64,000 nucleotides of DNA from Streptomyces sp. YIM 121038 (GTDB taxonomy: Bacteria > Actinomycetota > Actinomycetes > Streptomycetales > Streptomycetaceae). Location of the stretch: NCBI RefSeq assembly GCF_006088715.1, contig NZ_CP030771.1, positions 1,860,001 to 1,924,000 on the forward strand. Direction: 5' to 3'. The translations under genes and the position numbers were made by a program. Below the pieces are notes generated by a model that made no database searches, was not told the origin of the DNA, and saw nothing but the letters and a program-made list of their open reading frames with translations. Shown here one piece after another: positions 43,917 to 52,462 of the stretch. Position 1 is the stretch's first letter. Every line of letters begins with the position of its first letter.

Positions 43917-45413
43917 TCACGCCACGAACGACTGCGGGGCCTGCATCCCTCCGCCCGCCCCCTTCTCCACCAGGCGGGCGGCCGCCGCGAGGCGCACCGC
44001 CGCCTCGTCCGCGACGGCTCCCCCGACCGTGAACGGCAGCCGTACATAGCCCTCGAAAGCGCCGTCCACGCCGAAGCGGGGCCCGGACGGCACGCGGACG
44101 CCGACGCGTTCGCCGACCTCGGCCAGGCGCGACCCGGACAGGCCGCCGGTGCGCACCCACAGGGTCAGACCGCCGTGCGGCACCTCGAACTCCCAGCCGG
44201 GCAGCTCCCTGCGCACGGCGGCGACCAGCGCGTCGCGGTTGTCGCGGGCCTGTTCCCTGCGCACGTTCACGGCCTCGCGCCAGCCGCCGGTGCTCAGGAG
44301 CCAGTTGACGGCCAGCTGCTCCAGGACGGGCGTGCCCAGATCGGCGTACGCGCGCGCCGCCACCAGACTGCGGATCACGTCCGGCGCGGCCCGCACCCAG
44401 CCGATGCGCATGCCCGCCCAGAAGGCCTTGCTGGCCGAGCCCACGGTGATGACGGTGGCGCCCGCGGGGTCGAACCCGCAGACGGGGCGGGGCATCTCCA
44501 CGTCGTCGAGGCCGAGTTCGCTCATGGTCTCGTCGACGACGAGGACGGTGCCCGCGGAGCGCGCCGCGTCGACGAGCTGCCGGCGCTGGTCCTCGTCGGC
44601 GAGCGCGCCGGTCGGATTGTGGAAGTCCGCGACGACGTACGCGAGGCGCGGCGCGGCGTCGCGCAGCACCTGCCGCCAGCGGTCCAGGTCCCAGCCGCGC
44701 AGCCCCTCGGCCATCGCGACGGGCACAAGGCGGGCCCCCGCCTCGCGCATCAGCTGGAGGATGTTGGCGTACGAGGGCGACTCGACGGCGATGCGCTCGC
44801 CGCGGCCCGCGAAGAGGTGGCAGATCGCGTCGATGGCGCCCATGGCGCCGGTGGTGACCATGATCTGTTCCGGCATGGTCGGGATCCCGCGCGCGGTGTA
44901 GCGCTCGGCGAGCATGGCGCGCAGGGCGGGCAGCCCCGCCGGATAGTCGCCGTGGGTGTGGGCGTAGGGAGGCAGCTCCTCCAGGGCGCCCTGCACGGCG
45001 CGGGTGAGCCAGGGCTCGGGGGCGGGCAGGGCCGCGCAGCCCAGGTCGATCATGGAGCCGACGGCTTCGGGCGGCAGGGGTTCGAGCCCGCGCGCGGGGA
45101 GCGGGTTCCCGGCCGGGACGGCGGTCCAGCTGCCCGCGCCCCTGCGGGACTCCAGGAATCCCTCGGTGCGCAGCGCCTCGTAGGCGGCGGCGACCGTGGT
45201 GCGGCTCACGGACAGCGCGACCGCGAGTTCCCGCTCGGCGGGCAGGCGCGCGGCCACGGGGACGCGTCCTTCCAGGACGAGGAGCCTGATGCCGTCGGCG
45301 AGGGCGCGGTAGGCGGGCGGACGGCGGGTGCCCGCGCCCGCCGGGCGCGCCTGCTGGGAGGTGAGCAGCCGGGCGAGCTGGGTCGAGCCCACCGCCGATG
45401 TCCACTGAGCCAT
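43917..45413 (-). CDS. MocR-family regulator (GntR winged helix fused to aminotransferase)
   Basis: A 498-residue MocR/PdxR-type regulator. Residues 30-100 form a GntR winged helix (PPAYRALADGIRLLVLEGRV, RELAVALSVSRTTVAAAYEAL); residues 125-490 form a fold-type I aminotransferase with the PLP Lys in VGSASKAFWAGMRIGW at about residue 328 and the NPTG motif (ADFHNPTGAL). It is divergent from a YczE-type membrane gene, the arrangement known for YczR-YczE pairs in which the regulator controls the membrane protein gene. The ATG at 45413 lies only 23 bp from the first possible start of that neighbour, so operator and promoters overlap closely. Confidence 0.92.
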   Translation of the reverse strand: MAQWTSAVGSTQLARLLTSQQARPAGAGTRRPPAYRALADGIRLLVLEGRVPVAARLPAERELAVALSVSRTTVAAAYEALRTEGFLESRRGAGSWTAVPAGNPLPARGLEPLPPEAVGSMIDLGCAALPAPEPWLTRAVQGALEELPPYAHTHGDYPAGLPALRAMLAERYTARGIPTMPEQIMVTTGAMGAIDAICHLFAGRGERIAVESPSYANILQLMREAGARLVPVAMAEGLRGWDLDRWRQVLRDAAPRLAYVVADFHNPTGALADEDQRRQLVDAARSAGTVLVVDETMSELGLDDVEMPRPVCGFDPAGATVITVGSASKAFWAGMRIGWVRAAPDVIRSLVAARAYADLGTPVLEQLAVNWLLSTGGWREAVNVRREQARDNRDALVAAVRRELPGWEFEVPHGGLTLWVRTGGLSGSRLAEVGERVGVRVPSGPRFGVDGAFEGYVRLPFTVGGAVADEAAVRLAAAARLVEKGAGGGMQAPQSFVA

Positions 45414-45436
45414 GATCCCAGTCCACCTTCATCGAA

Positions 45437-46231
45437 TTGGCCATGGTTGGCGCCTTGCACCACGCCACAGAGTGTCATGAGTCAGGCCACTACCACCACG
45501 GGGGGCACCACTTGTCCAGGGAACATCCAGTTCCGTCCGCCCCGGCCCCGGAGCACCGGGGCCGGTCCCTACCCAGACTGCCGGGCGGCGGCCGACTTCC
45601 CCGGCGCCTCGTCCAGCTGTACGCGGGCCTGGTCCTGTACGGCGCGAGTTCGGCTCTGCTCGTGCGCTCGGGGCTCGGCCTGGAGCCGTGGAACGTGCTG
45701 CACCAGGGCCTGGCCGAGCGGACCGGCCTGTCCATCGGCGTGGTCTCGATCTTCGTGGGGGCCGCGGTGCTGCTGCTGTGGATCCCGCTGCGGCAGCGGC
45801 CGGGCCTCGGCACGGTGTCGAACGTCTTCGTCGTGGGCCTGGCGATGGACGGCACGCTCGCGCTCGTTCCGGACGCGCACGGGCTCGGCATACGGATCCC
45901 GCTGATGGCGGCGGGCATCGTCCTCAACGGGGTGGCGACCGGCCTCTACATCGCGGCGAAGTTCGGCCCCGGCCCCCGCGACGGCCTGATGACGGGCCTG
46001 CACGAGCGCACCGGCCGCTCGATCCGGCTGATGCGCACGCTGGTGGAGGTCGCGGTGGTCGTCACCGGCTTCGCGCTCGGCGGCACCCTCGGCGTGGGCA
46101 CCGTCGTGTACGCCGTGACGATCGGCCCGCTCGCCCAGTTCTTCCTGCGCCTGTTCGCCCTCCCCGCGCCGCCCGCCGGAGGCGTGGTGGCCGCGGGCGC
46201 GCCATCGGAGCAGGTGATACTGCGTCGGTGA
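45437..46231 (+). CDS. YczE/YitT-type integral membrane protein
   Basis: Up to 264 residues. The conserved part begins at RRLVQLYAGLVLYGASSALL and contains about five or six membrane helices with the family motif GLEPWNVLHQGLAERTGLSIG. Its gene is divergent from a MocR regulator, and such proteins are thought to be small-molecule or vitamin-related transporters or membrane effectors of the regulator; the substrate is unknown. The start is uncertain: the ATG at 45437 or 45443 has no ribosome site and would add a His-rich N-terminus, while a TTG at 45512 with GGGGGG upstream gives a more natural leader. The stop overlaps the next gene (GTGA). Confidence 0.82.
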   Translation: MAMVGALHHATECHESGHYHHGGHHLSREHPVPSAPAPEHRGRSLPRLPGGGRLPRRLVQLYAGLVLYGASSALLVRSGLGLEPWNVLHQGLAERTGLSIGVVSIFVGAAVLLLWIPLRQRPGLGTVSNVFVVGLAMDGTLALVPDAHGLGIRIPLMAAGIVLNGVATGLYIAAKFGPGPRDGLMTGLHERTGRSIRLMRTLVEVAVVVTGFALGGTLGVGTVVYAVTIGPLAQFFLRLFALPAPPAGGVVAAGAPSEQVILRR

Positions 46232-46995
46232 CCACGCGCGTACGCCATCCGTACCTCGACCACCCGGGGCCGCTGGCCTTCGCCCACCGGGGAGGCGCGG
46301 CCGAGGGCCTGGAGAACACCGCGGCGGCGTTCCGGCGCGCCGTCGACCAGGGCTACCGGTACCTGGAGACCGATGTGCACGCCACGGCGGACGGCCGGCT
46401 CGTGGCGTTCCACGACGCCACGCTCGACCGGGTCACGGACGGGACCGGCGGCATCGCGGACCTGCCCTGGCGCGAGGTGAGCCACGCGCGCGTGGCGGGC
46501 CGTGAGCCGGTGCCGCTCTTCGAGGACCTCCTGGAGGCGTTCCCCGAGGCGCGCTGGAACGTGGACGTGAAGGCCGAGCCCGCGCTCGTGCCGCTGCTCG
46601 ACCTGATCGAGCGCGCCTCCGCGTGGGGCCGGGTCTGCGTCGGCTCGTTCTCGGAGGCGCGGGTGGCGCGGGCCCAGCGGCTCGCGGGCCCGCGCCTCGC
46701 CACGTCGTACGGCACGCGCGGCGTCCTGGCGCTGCGGCTGCGCTCCTTGGGGCTCCCCGCGGTGCCGCGGGGCTCCGCGGTGTGCGCGCAGGTGCCCGAG
46801 GCACAGTCGGGGGTCCGGGTGGTCGATCACCGCTTCGTGCGCACCGCCCACGCGCGCGGGCTCCAGGTCCACGTGTGGACGGTCAACGACCCGGCCCGGA
46901 TGCACGCGCTGCTCGACCTGGGGGTCGACGGCATCATGACGGACGACACGGAGACGCTGCGCGACGTCCTCAAGGACCGCGGCACCTGGGTCTGA
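46228..46995 (+). CDS. Glycerophosphodiester phosphodiesterase
   Basis: A 255-residue GDPD-family TIM barrel. FAHRGGAAEGLENTAAAF carries the catalytic HRG and the acidic EN pair, YLETDVHATADGRLVAFHD the metal-binding Glu-Asp and general His, and VWTVNDP the C-terminal signature. It hydrolyses glycerophosphodiesters from lipid turnover to glycerol 3-phosphate and an alcohol. There is no signal peptide, so it is cytoplasmic. The GTG start overlaps the stop of the YczE-type gene, so the pair is co-translated. A strong hairpin follows the stop immediately. Confidence 0.93.
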   Translation: MTTRVRHPYLDHPGPLAFAHRGGAAEGLENTAAAFRRAVDQGYRYLETDVHATADGRLVAFHDATLDRVTDGTGGIADLPWREVSHARVAGREPVPLFEDLLEAFPEARWNVDVKAEPALVPLLDLIERASAWGRVCVGSFSEARVARAQRLAGPRLATSYGTRGVLALRLRSLGLPAVPRGSAVCAQVPEAQSGVRVVDHRFVRTAHARGLQVHVWTVNDPARMHALLDLGVDGIMTDDTETLRDVLKDRGTWV

Positions 46996-47017
46996 CCGCG
47001 CCCTGCCCAGGGCGCGG
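46996..47017 (+). terminator. Hairpin terminator after the glycerophosphodiesterase gene
   Basis: Perfect 10-bp arms CCGCGCCCTG and CAGGGCGCGG with a 2-base loop (in practice 4 bases), starting one base after the stop codon. It separates the phosphodiesterase unit from rbpA. Confidence 0.75.
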
Positions 47018-47129
47018 ACCAGCCGATTCCGGGCCTGATTTAGCAACGAGGGCCGAAGGCCGGTAGTGTACGCCTTTGGCCTGCCAGGCGGACCGTTACT
47101 GCGTGCTGAGTTTATGGCAACGCTGGGTG

Positions 47130-47147
47130 ACATCTGTTGTCAGATGT
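47130..47147. promoter_or_regulatory. Inverted repeat upstream of rbpA
   Basis: Arms ACATCTG and CAGATGT around TTGT, inside the wider TGACA-like context. It lies 66 bp before the SigR-type -35 element and may be the operator of a further rbpA promoter. Confidence 0.45.
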
Positions 47148-47212
47148 GACAAACCGGGCGCCGGTGGGTACAACAAGGGGCGGCATACGACGGCGACGCA
47201 TGGCCCGGTACG

Positions 47213-47238
47213 GGAATCTTTACCGCCGACCGGACGTT
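47213..47238 (+). promoter_or_regulatory. SigR-type promoter of rbpA
   Basis: GGAAT at 47213-47217 and GTT at 47236-47238 with an 18-base spacer, the consensus of the thiol-oxidative-stress sigma factor SigR in Streptomyces. rbpA is a known SigR target in S. coelicolor. The promoter ends 61 bp before the start codon. Confidence 0.85.
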
Positions 47239-47299
47239 GTCCGGATGACGACGACAGCGACACCTGTCCTGTGGGCGACAAGCCCGGGAGGCACGATTC

Positions 47300-47674
47300 A
47301 TGAGTGAGCGAGCTCTTCGCGGCACGCGCCTCGTGGTGACCAGCTACGAGACCGACCGCGGCATCGACCTGGCCCCGCGCCAGGCCGTGGAGTACGCATG
47401 CCAGAACGGACATCGATTTGAGATGCCGTTCTCGGTCGAGGCGGAGATCCCGCCGGAGTGGGAGTGCAAGGTCTGCGGGGCCCAGGCACTTCTCGTGGAC
47501 GGCGACGGACCGGAGGAGAAGAAGGGCAAGCCCGCGCGTACGCACTGGGACATGCTCATGGAGCGCCGTACTCGAGAAGAGCTCGAGGAGGTCCTGGAGG
47601 AGCGCCTTGCGGTCCTCAGGTCCGGCGCGATGAACATCGCGGTGCACCCGCGTGACAGCCGCAAGTCCGCATAG
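47300..47674 (+). CDS. rbpA: RNA polymerase-binding protein RbpA
   Basis: A 124-residue actinobacterial transcription factor that binds RNA polymerase and the principal sigma factor, stabilises the open complex and supports growth under rifampicin and oxidative stress. The N-terminal tail is followed by the core VEYACQNGHRFEMPFSVEAE and EWECKVCG, where the Cys and His residues surround the former zinc site, and by the sigma-interaction helix (REELEEVLEERLAVLR). Length is normal. The ATG has GGGAGG upstream, a SigR-type promoter lies ahead and a strong hairpin follows. It is monocistronic. Confidence 0.97.
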   Translation: MSERALRGTRLVVTSYETDRGIDLAPRQAVEYACQNGHRFEMPFSVEAEIPPEWECKVCGAQALLVDGDGPEEKKGKPARTHWDMLMERRTREELEEVLEERLAVLRSGAMNIAVHPRDSRKSA

Positions 47675-47696
47675 ACGCGCGGCGGTTCAGCAGTAA

Positions 47697-47743
47697 CGAC
47701 GAGGGCCGGGCCCGCTGCTCTGCAGCGGGCCCGGCCCTCGTCG
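47697..47743 (+). terminator. Strong hairpin terminator after rbpA
   Basis: Two perfectly complementary 22-base arms (left starting CGACGAGGGCCGGG, right ending CGGCCCTCGTCG) around a TCT loop, 22 bp after the rbpA stop. No T tract, as is common in Streptomyces. Confidence 0.85.
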
Positions 47744-47873
47744 CGCATCCGCCCCGTGCGAGGCCCTGTGCGAGGCGCGCACCGGCCCGTGGCGAGTCCG
47801 CATCCGCCCTGCGGCGAGTCGCGTCTGCGCCCCGTACGGGACGGCGTCGTACGTCTCGCAAAAGACAGGCCGA

Positions 47874-47903
47874 GGCCCTCTGTCCCGCGCGGGACAGAGG
47901 GCC
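47874..47903 (-). terminator. Palindromic terminator after the FxsA gene
   Basis: A 30-bp perfect palindrome, half-site GGCCCTCTGTCCCGC, 14 bp beyond the stop of the leftward FxsA gene. Together with the rbpA terminator it insulates the two convergent units; it can work in both directions. Confidence 0.75.
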
Positions 47904-47917
47904 TACCGGCAGAGGGC

Positions 47918-48508
47918 TTACGAGCGGGGAAGCTGGGGGTCGCCCGGACGGCCGCTCGGACGCGTCGGGGGCTGGTCCTCACGGATCACCTCGCCCTGGA
48001 CGACCTTGCCGTCGGGGCGGTGCATCCGCGCCTGCTGGAAGGCGTCGCCGAGGCCACCGGGGGCGGCCGCCGCGGCCGCGGTGAGCTTGCGCTCGAAGGC
48101 GCGCTCGGCGCTGCGGCTGAGGACCTTCTGGAGCGGCGGCACGAGCAGCAGCAGACCCAGGACGTCCGAGATCAGGCCCGGCAGGATGATGAGGAGCCCG
48201 CCGAGCATGGTCAGGGCGCTGCCGCCGCCCTGGTCCGGCGCGGGCGCCAGGCCCTGCTGCTGCTGTCGCAGGCCCTCGCTCAGGTTCTTGAAGGCGCGGC
48301 GCCCGGCCCGCTTGATCACGAAGGAGCCGAGCACCAGGCCGCCCACGAGCAGCAGGAACACGGTCAGCCCGCTCGACGCGCCCGCCACCACGGTGAGCAG
48401 CCAGATCTCCAGGACCAGCCACGCGGCGATGCCGAGGGGAAGGAACCTGAGGACGCGGGAGCGCCGGGGCCGTGCGGGCTTGAGGGGAGGCGGTGCGCCA
48501 GTCGTCAT
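47918..48508 (-). CDS. FxsA-family membrane protein
   Basis: A 196-residue protein with four hydrophobic helices in residues 20-135 (LRFLPLGIAAWLVLEIWLLT, TVFLLLVGGLVLGSFVIKRA, LTMLGGLLIILPGLISDVLG, LLLLVPPLQKVL). The conserved GGLLIILPGLISDVLGLLLL segment is the FxsA signature. FxsA in E. coli lessens phage T7 exclusion by the F plasmid, but the general function is unknown. The C-terminal 60 residues are hydrophilic and predicted cytoplasmic, ending with many Pro and Arg. It sits between rbpA and the mannose synthase gene as in other Streptomyces. Confidence 0.9.
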   Translation of the reverse strand: MTTGAPPPLKPARPRRSRVLRFLPLGIAAWLVLEIWLLTVVAGASSGLTVFLLLVGGLVLGSFVIKRAGRRAFKNLSEGLRQQQQGLAPAPDQGGGSALTMLGGLLIILPGLISDVLGLLLLVPPLQKVLSRSAERAFERKLTAAAAAAPGGLGDAFQQARMHRPDGKVVQGEVIREDQPPTRPSGRPGDPQLPRS

Positions 48509-48555
48509 GCTCCCAGTGTGCCTGGCCCCGGCTCAGACCGGGATAAGCGGGGTGA

Positions 48556-49359
48556 TCAGGAGCGGGGGCCGGACGGCTTGCGGCCCAGGGCCTTGCCGAC
48601 CCGCTCCCCCACGCCCCAGGCGGTGACCCGCCACAGCGCCTCCGCGACGATGTCGCGGCTCATCTTGCTGTCGCCGAGCTCGCGCTCCACGAAGGTGATG
48701 GGCACCTCCACGACGTGGTACCCCGCCTTGATGGCCCGCCGGGCCAGGTCGACCTGGAAGCAGTAGCCCTGGGAGGCCACGTCGGCGAGCCCGAGCCCTT
48801 CCAGGGTCTCGCGGCGGAAGGCGCGGTAGCCGCCGGTGACGTCGCGGATCGGCACGTCGAGGAGCAGACGGGAGTACGTGCTGCCGCCGCGGGAGAGGAA
48901 CTCGCGCGACCTGGGCCAGTTGACGACCCGTCCGCCCGGCACCCAGCGCGAGCCGAGCACCAGGTCGGCGCCCTTGAGGGCGGTGAGCAGGCGCGGCAGT
49001 TCCTCGGGTTGGTGCGAGCCGTCGGCGTCCATCTCGACCAGGACGCCGTAGCCGTGCTCCAGGCCCCAGGAGAAGCCCGCGAGGTAGGCGGCGCCGAGGC
49101 CCTCCTTGCCCTTGCGGTGCAGCACGTGGACGTGGTCGTCCTCGGCCGCCAGCTCGTCCGCGATCTTGCCGGTGCCGTCGGGGCTGTTGTCGTCGGCGAC
49201 GAGCACGTGCGCCTCGGGCACAGCGGTGCGCACCCGGCCCACGATCGCCTGGATGTTCTCCGCCTCGTTGTAGGTCGGGATGATCACCAAGGCCTGGCCG
49301 AGCGGGCCGAACTGCCGTCCCTCGTCCGCTGCTTCGCTGATCCCGCCGCCGTTGCTCAC
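48556..49359 (-). CDS. ppm1: Polyprenol monophosphomannose synthase
   Basis: A GT2-family enzyme of 267 residues that transfers mannose from GDP-mannose to polyprenyl phosphate at the inner membrane face, giving the donor for protein O-mannosylation. VIIPTYNEAENIQAIV starts the GT-A fold; ADDNSPDGTG and EMDADGSHQPEEL carry the nucleotide- and metal-binding Asp residues, and VTGGYRAFRRETL and SKMSRDIV follow as in dolichol-phosphate-mannose synthases. No membrane domain, unlike the two-domain mycobacterial enzyme. The start is the GTG at 49359 (VSNGGGISEA) after AAGGGG; the frame is open upstream but the conserved part starts just after this codon. The gene supports phage infection and glycoprotein formation in Streptomyces. 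Confidence 0.93.
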   Translation of the reverse strand: MSNGGGISEAADEGRQFGPLGQALVIIPTYNEAENIQAIVGRVRTAVPEAHVLVADDNSPDGTGKIADELAAEDDHVHVLHRKGKEGLGAAYLAGFSWGLEHGYGVLVEMDADGSHQPEELPRLLTALKGADLVLGSRWVPGGRVVNWPRSREFLSRGGSTYSRLLLDVPIRDVTGGYRAFRRETLEGLGLADVASQGYCFQVDLARRAIKAGYHVVEVPITFVERELGDSKMSRDIVAEALWRVTAWGVGERVGKALGRKPSGPRS

Positions 49360-49908
49360 TACTGCCCCTTCGTTCGTACGCAGGGGACCACCATAGTGGC
49401 CCGTGCCTGGGGCTCTCGCGACGCCACGGGTCCGGCCCCCGCGCCGGGGCGGTACCGGTGCGGAAGCGATCCTGCGGGTAGGGGCCCGGTGCCCTTCGGG
49501 CCGGCCTGGGACCCGCTGGCTGCGGATCGTCCGAGAGCCGTTGTCTACTGAGCGTCCGGGCCCCACCCGGGTCGCACCTCCCCCTGGCTCCCAGGGAGCG
49601 GGAGGGACGCCCTTGCCCCGGTGATCGCGTTCCCGCGCCCGGGCGTCGCGGGCGCTGGACCTGGCTCCCTGTGGCGGTGCGCCGGTGCGGCGCGCCACCC
49701 GTGACCCAGCGGCGTTCGACGACTGCGTGCGGGTTCACCGGTCGGACGTCCTGTGGTGGACGCGCCGAAACTACCCGTGCGCATCGGCCGTCTGTCAATA
49801 GCCGTGTGACCTGCGCGGTTTCCGTAGATCAGCAGGTCAGTGGCGAGGGACGCGGCCGCGCGCGACGCGCCGCGTGGCCCCGTTCGGAGCCGCGCGGCCG
49901 CACCGGCG
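49360..49908. other. Intergenic region between the mannose synthase and amidohydrolase genes
   Basis: 549 bases with no gene I can support, although open frames cross it. It contains the mannose synthase promoter near its left end, several GC-rich hairpin-prone stretches near 49560-49620 and a spaced inverted repeat (49807-49839) close to the end of the amidohydrolase gene. Confidence 0.5.
49807..49839. repeat. Spaced inverted repeat TGACCTGC/GCAGGTCA
   Basis: Perfect 8-bp arms with a 17-base spacer, 70 bp beyond the amidohydrolase stop, in a relatively AT-rich stretch. It may be a weak terminator for the leftward gene or an operator. Confidence 0.35.
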
Positions 49909-51549
49909 TCACTCGCCCGGCCGTACGAACACCGTCTCCCCGGCGACCACGGTGCGCAGGCAGACGGGCAGCTCGGTGCCGGGCGTCAGGTCGGGCAGCC
50001 CCGGGGTGCCGGAGCGCGGGTCGGTGGACCAGCGGGCGACGCGGTCGTCGGGGGCCTGGACCACGAGCTCGCCGGTGCGCCACACGGCGTAGTCGGCGGG
50101 GGCGCCGGGCACCAGGACGCCCGCGTCGTCGCGGCCGGTGGCCCGCCAGCCGCCGCGGGTGTGGGCGGTGAAGGCGGCGCGCACGGACACCCGCTGCTCG
50201 GCGGTGTGGTGGAAGGCGGCGGCGCGCACGGTGCCCCACGGGTCGAGCGGGGTCACCGGGCTGTCGGAGCCGAAGGCGAGCGGCACCCCGGCGCGCAGCA
50301 GGGCCGCGTACGGGTTGAGGGCGCGGGCGCGCTCGGCGCCGAGCCGCCGGGCGTACATGCCGTCGCCGCCCCACAGCGCGTCGAACGCGGGCTGCACGGA
50401 GGCGGTCAGGCCGAACTCGGCGAAGGCGGCGATGGTCTCCGGGGTGAGCATCTCGGCGTGCTCGACGCGGTGCCGGGCGGCGCGCACGCGGGCGAGGCCG
50501 ACCTTGTCGGCAGCGGCGCGCACGCCGTCGGTCACGGCGGTCACGGCGGCGTCCCCGATGGCGTGGAAGCCCGCCTGGAGGCCCGCCTCGGCGCAGGCGA
50601 CGACGTGGTCCGCGACGTCGGCGGCGCTCAAGTAGGCGTTGCCGGTGTGGTCGGCGGCGTCCGCGTCCTCGTACGGCTCGTGCAGCCAGGCCGTGTGCGA
50701 GCCGAGCGAGCCGTCCACGAAGAGGTCACCGGCCGCGCCCCGGGCGCCGAGCTCCCGCGCGCGGGCGACGCCCTCGGCGCCCAGCTCGCCCCAGTAGCCG
50801 ACGACGCGCGGCCCGGGCTCCTCGGCGGCCAGGCGCAGCAGCCCGGTGAAGTCGTCCTCGCTGGAGATGGTGGGGCCCGCGCACTCGTGCACGGAGCCGA
50901 TGCCGAGCGACGCCGCGTGCCGGAGCGCGGCACGCTGGGCCTCGGCGCGCTGGAGGGGCGTGAGGGCCCCGTGGGCGGCCTCGCGCACCGCGTGGTGGGC
51001 GGCGGCGGTCAGCGGCGCGTCGGCGCGGTACCCGGCCGTGTCGGCGACGCCGGGCACCAGGTCCAGGAGGGCGGTGGTGACGACGGCGGAGTGCACGTCG
51101 ATGCGCGACAGGTACAGCGGGCGGCCGCCGGTGGCCTCGTCGAGCTCCGCGCGGGTGGGTGGGCGGCCGTCGGGCCAGCGGGCGGCGTCCCAGCCGTGGC
51201 CGAGCAGCACGCGGTCGCCCGGGCGCGCGGCGGCGTGTTCGCGGACGAGAACGAGCGCTTCGGCCAGGCTCCGGGCCCGGGAGAGGTCCAGGCCCGTGAG
51301 GGCGGTGCCGGCGCCCGTGGTGTGCACATGGGCGTCGGTGAACGCGGGGGTGACGAGGGCGCCGTCGAGGTGGACGACCTCGTCGACGCCGTCCGCGAAG
51401 GCGTCGGCCGCGCCCTCGGAGCCGACCCAGGCGACATGGCCGCGCTCGACGACCATCGCGGTCGCGAAGGGGTCGGCGGGGCTGTGGACTTCTCCGCCGC
51501 GCAGCAGGACGGTGCGGTGCCCGCTCTCGGGGGTGGTGCGCTCGCTCAT
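49909..51549 (-). CDS. Amidohydrolase (YtcJ/amidohydrolase_3 type)
   Basis: A 546-residue metal-dependent hydrolase. The beta-strand 1 motif DAHVHTTG (near residue 73) supplies the two metal His ligands; AIGDAAV and RVEHAEML hold the further His residues and GSDSPVTPLDPW the catalytic Asp. The N-terminal and C-terminal beta-sandwich typical of urease-superfamily hydrolases is present (VLLRGGEVHSPAD at the start). Members hydrolyse cyclic amides or imides, but substrates are mostly unknown. I chose the ATG at 51549 because similarity to the family starts there; the ribosome site is weak. Its neighbour is an Lrp-type regulator on the same strand, 86 bp upstream. Confidence 0.88.
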   Translation of the reverse strand: MSERTTPESGHRTVLLRGGEVHSPADPFATAMVVERGHVAWVGSEGAADAFADGVDEVVHLDGALVTPAFTDAHVHTTGAGTALTGLDLSRARSLAEALVLVREHAAARPGDRVLLGHGWDAARWPDGRPPTRAELDEATGGRPLYLSRIDVHSAVVTTALLDLVPGVADTAGYRADAPLTAAAHHAVREAAHGALTPLQRAEAQRAALRHAASLGIGSVHECAGPTISSEDDFTGLLRLAAEEPGPRVVGYWGELGAEGVARARELGARGAAGDLFVDGSLGSHTAWLHEPYEDADAADHTGNAYLSAADVADHVVACAEAGLQAGFHAIGDAAVTAVTDGVRAAADKVGLARVRAARHRVEHAEMLTPETIAAFAEFGLTASVQPAFDALWGGDGMYARRLGAERARALNPYAALLRAGVPLAFGSDSPVTPLDPWGTVRAAAFHHTAEQRVSVRAAFTAHTRGGWRATGRDDAGVLVPGAPADYAVWRTGELVVQAPDDRVARWSTDPRSGTPGLPDLTPGTELPVCLRTVVAGETVFVRPGE

Positions 51550-51635
51550 GGGGACAGTCTCGCGCCTGCGCGAGGGCGCCGTGCCGCCGGGGTGGCGCGC
51601 CGGGCCGGGCGCGCCGCGGAGGGCCCGCGGGGGCC

Positions 51636-52076
51636 TCAGATCCGCGGCGGCCGCGCCTCGTAGGGCGTGGAGAGGACCACCGTCGTATGGGTGGAGACCC
51701 CGGCGAGCGAGCGCAGCCTGGCCAGCAGGTTCTCCAGCTCGTGCGGGGTCGCGACCCGGACCTTCAGGAGGTAGTTCTCCGCGCCCGCCACGCTGTGGCA
51801 GGCCTCGATCTCGGGCACTCCGGCCAGCCGTTCGGCGATGTCGTCGGGCGCGCTGGGGTCGAACGGCTTCACCGCGATGAAGGCCGTGAGCGGCAGGCCG
51901 ACGGCTTCGGGGTCGACGACCGCGGCGTACCCGCGGATCACCCCGCGCTGTTCGAGCCGGCGCACCCGCTGGTGCACGGCAGACGTGGACAGGCCCGTGG
52001 CCTTGCCCAGGTCGGTGTAGCTCATCCGCCCGTCCTTGACGAGCAGCTGCACGATCTGTCGGTCCAGCTCCTCCAT
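51636..52076 (-). CDS. Lrp/AsnC-family regulator
   Basis: A 146-residue feast/famine regulator. The winged helix at 1-55 contains LDRQIVQLLVKDGRMSYTDL and GLSTSAVHQRVRRLEQRGVI; the C-terminal RAM domain shows VPEIEACHSVAGAENYLLKV. It would bind an amino acid or related ligand and control itself or the downstream amidohydrolase gene. The length is normal. The ATG at 52076 starts directly with the MEELDRQIV helix, as usual. Confidence 0.94.
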   Translation of the reverse strand: MEELDRQIVQLLVKDGRMSYTDLGKATGLSTSAVHQRVRRLEQRGVIRGYAAVVDPEAVGLPLTAFIAVKPFDPSAPDDIAERLAGVPEIEACHSVAGAENYLLKVRVATPHELENLLARLRSLAGVSTHTTVVLSTPYEARPPRI

Positions 52077-52462
52077 GCGCCGAACCTACAGTGCCCTTGA
52101 TCCCCGCCGATACCTGAGGGACATCCGAACGCCACCGGGACGGGCCCCGGGCGCCGCCCGCGCGGGCCCCGGAGCGGCGCGAGCAGGGCGCCCGCGGCCC
52201 TGGCTCCCGGTGCCACGGACGCGGCGGCGGGCAGGGCCGCGGGAGGGGATCGCTCCGCATGACTCCTCGCACGTCCGCATACCTGCGCACGCCTCGGGAG
52301 CCGCCCCGCGCACAGCGGCATCTTCATCCGGCATGTGACGAACACCACACATCAGGGGGCGGGTCCGCGGAAGTGCCGCGATTACCGCCAGGACGGGACG
52401 GGAAGTGCTTGCTGTGGTCGAGGCCGCAGTGCCTTGTCGGCCCACCCGAGGGGGAGATTCCC
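52077..52462. other. Divergent intergenic region upstream of the Lrp and CPDC-protein genes
   Basis: 386 bases with no supported gene. Promoters of both neighbours must be here. No clear operator or hairpin was found; the stretch at 52330-52360 is relatively AT-rich. Confidence 0.45.

Larger units (their letters stand above)
46996..47299. other. Intergenic region upstream of rbpA
   Basis: 304 bases holding the preceding terminator, an inverted repeat at 47130-47147 and the SigR-type promoter at 47213-47238. No coding sequence is supported. Confidence 0.7.

Noticed and set aside
48556..49698. Longer 380-residue form of the mannose synthase
   Set aside because: The upstream 113 residues are unlike the family and have no ribosome site; the GTG at 49359 has one and fits the normal length.
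49360..49908. Additional gene between the mannose synthase and amidohydrolase
   Set aside because: The open frames there lack ribosome sites, have mixed codon bias and no recognisable domain.
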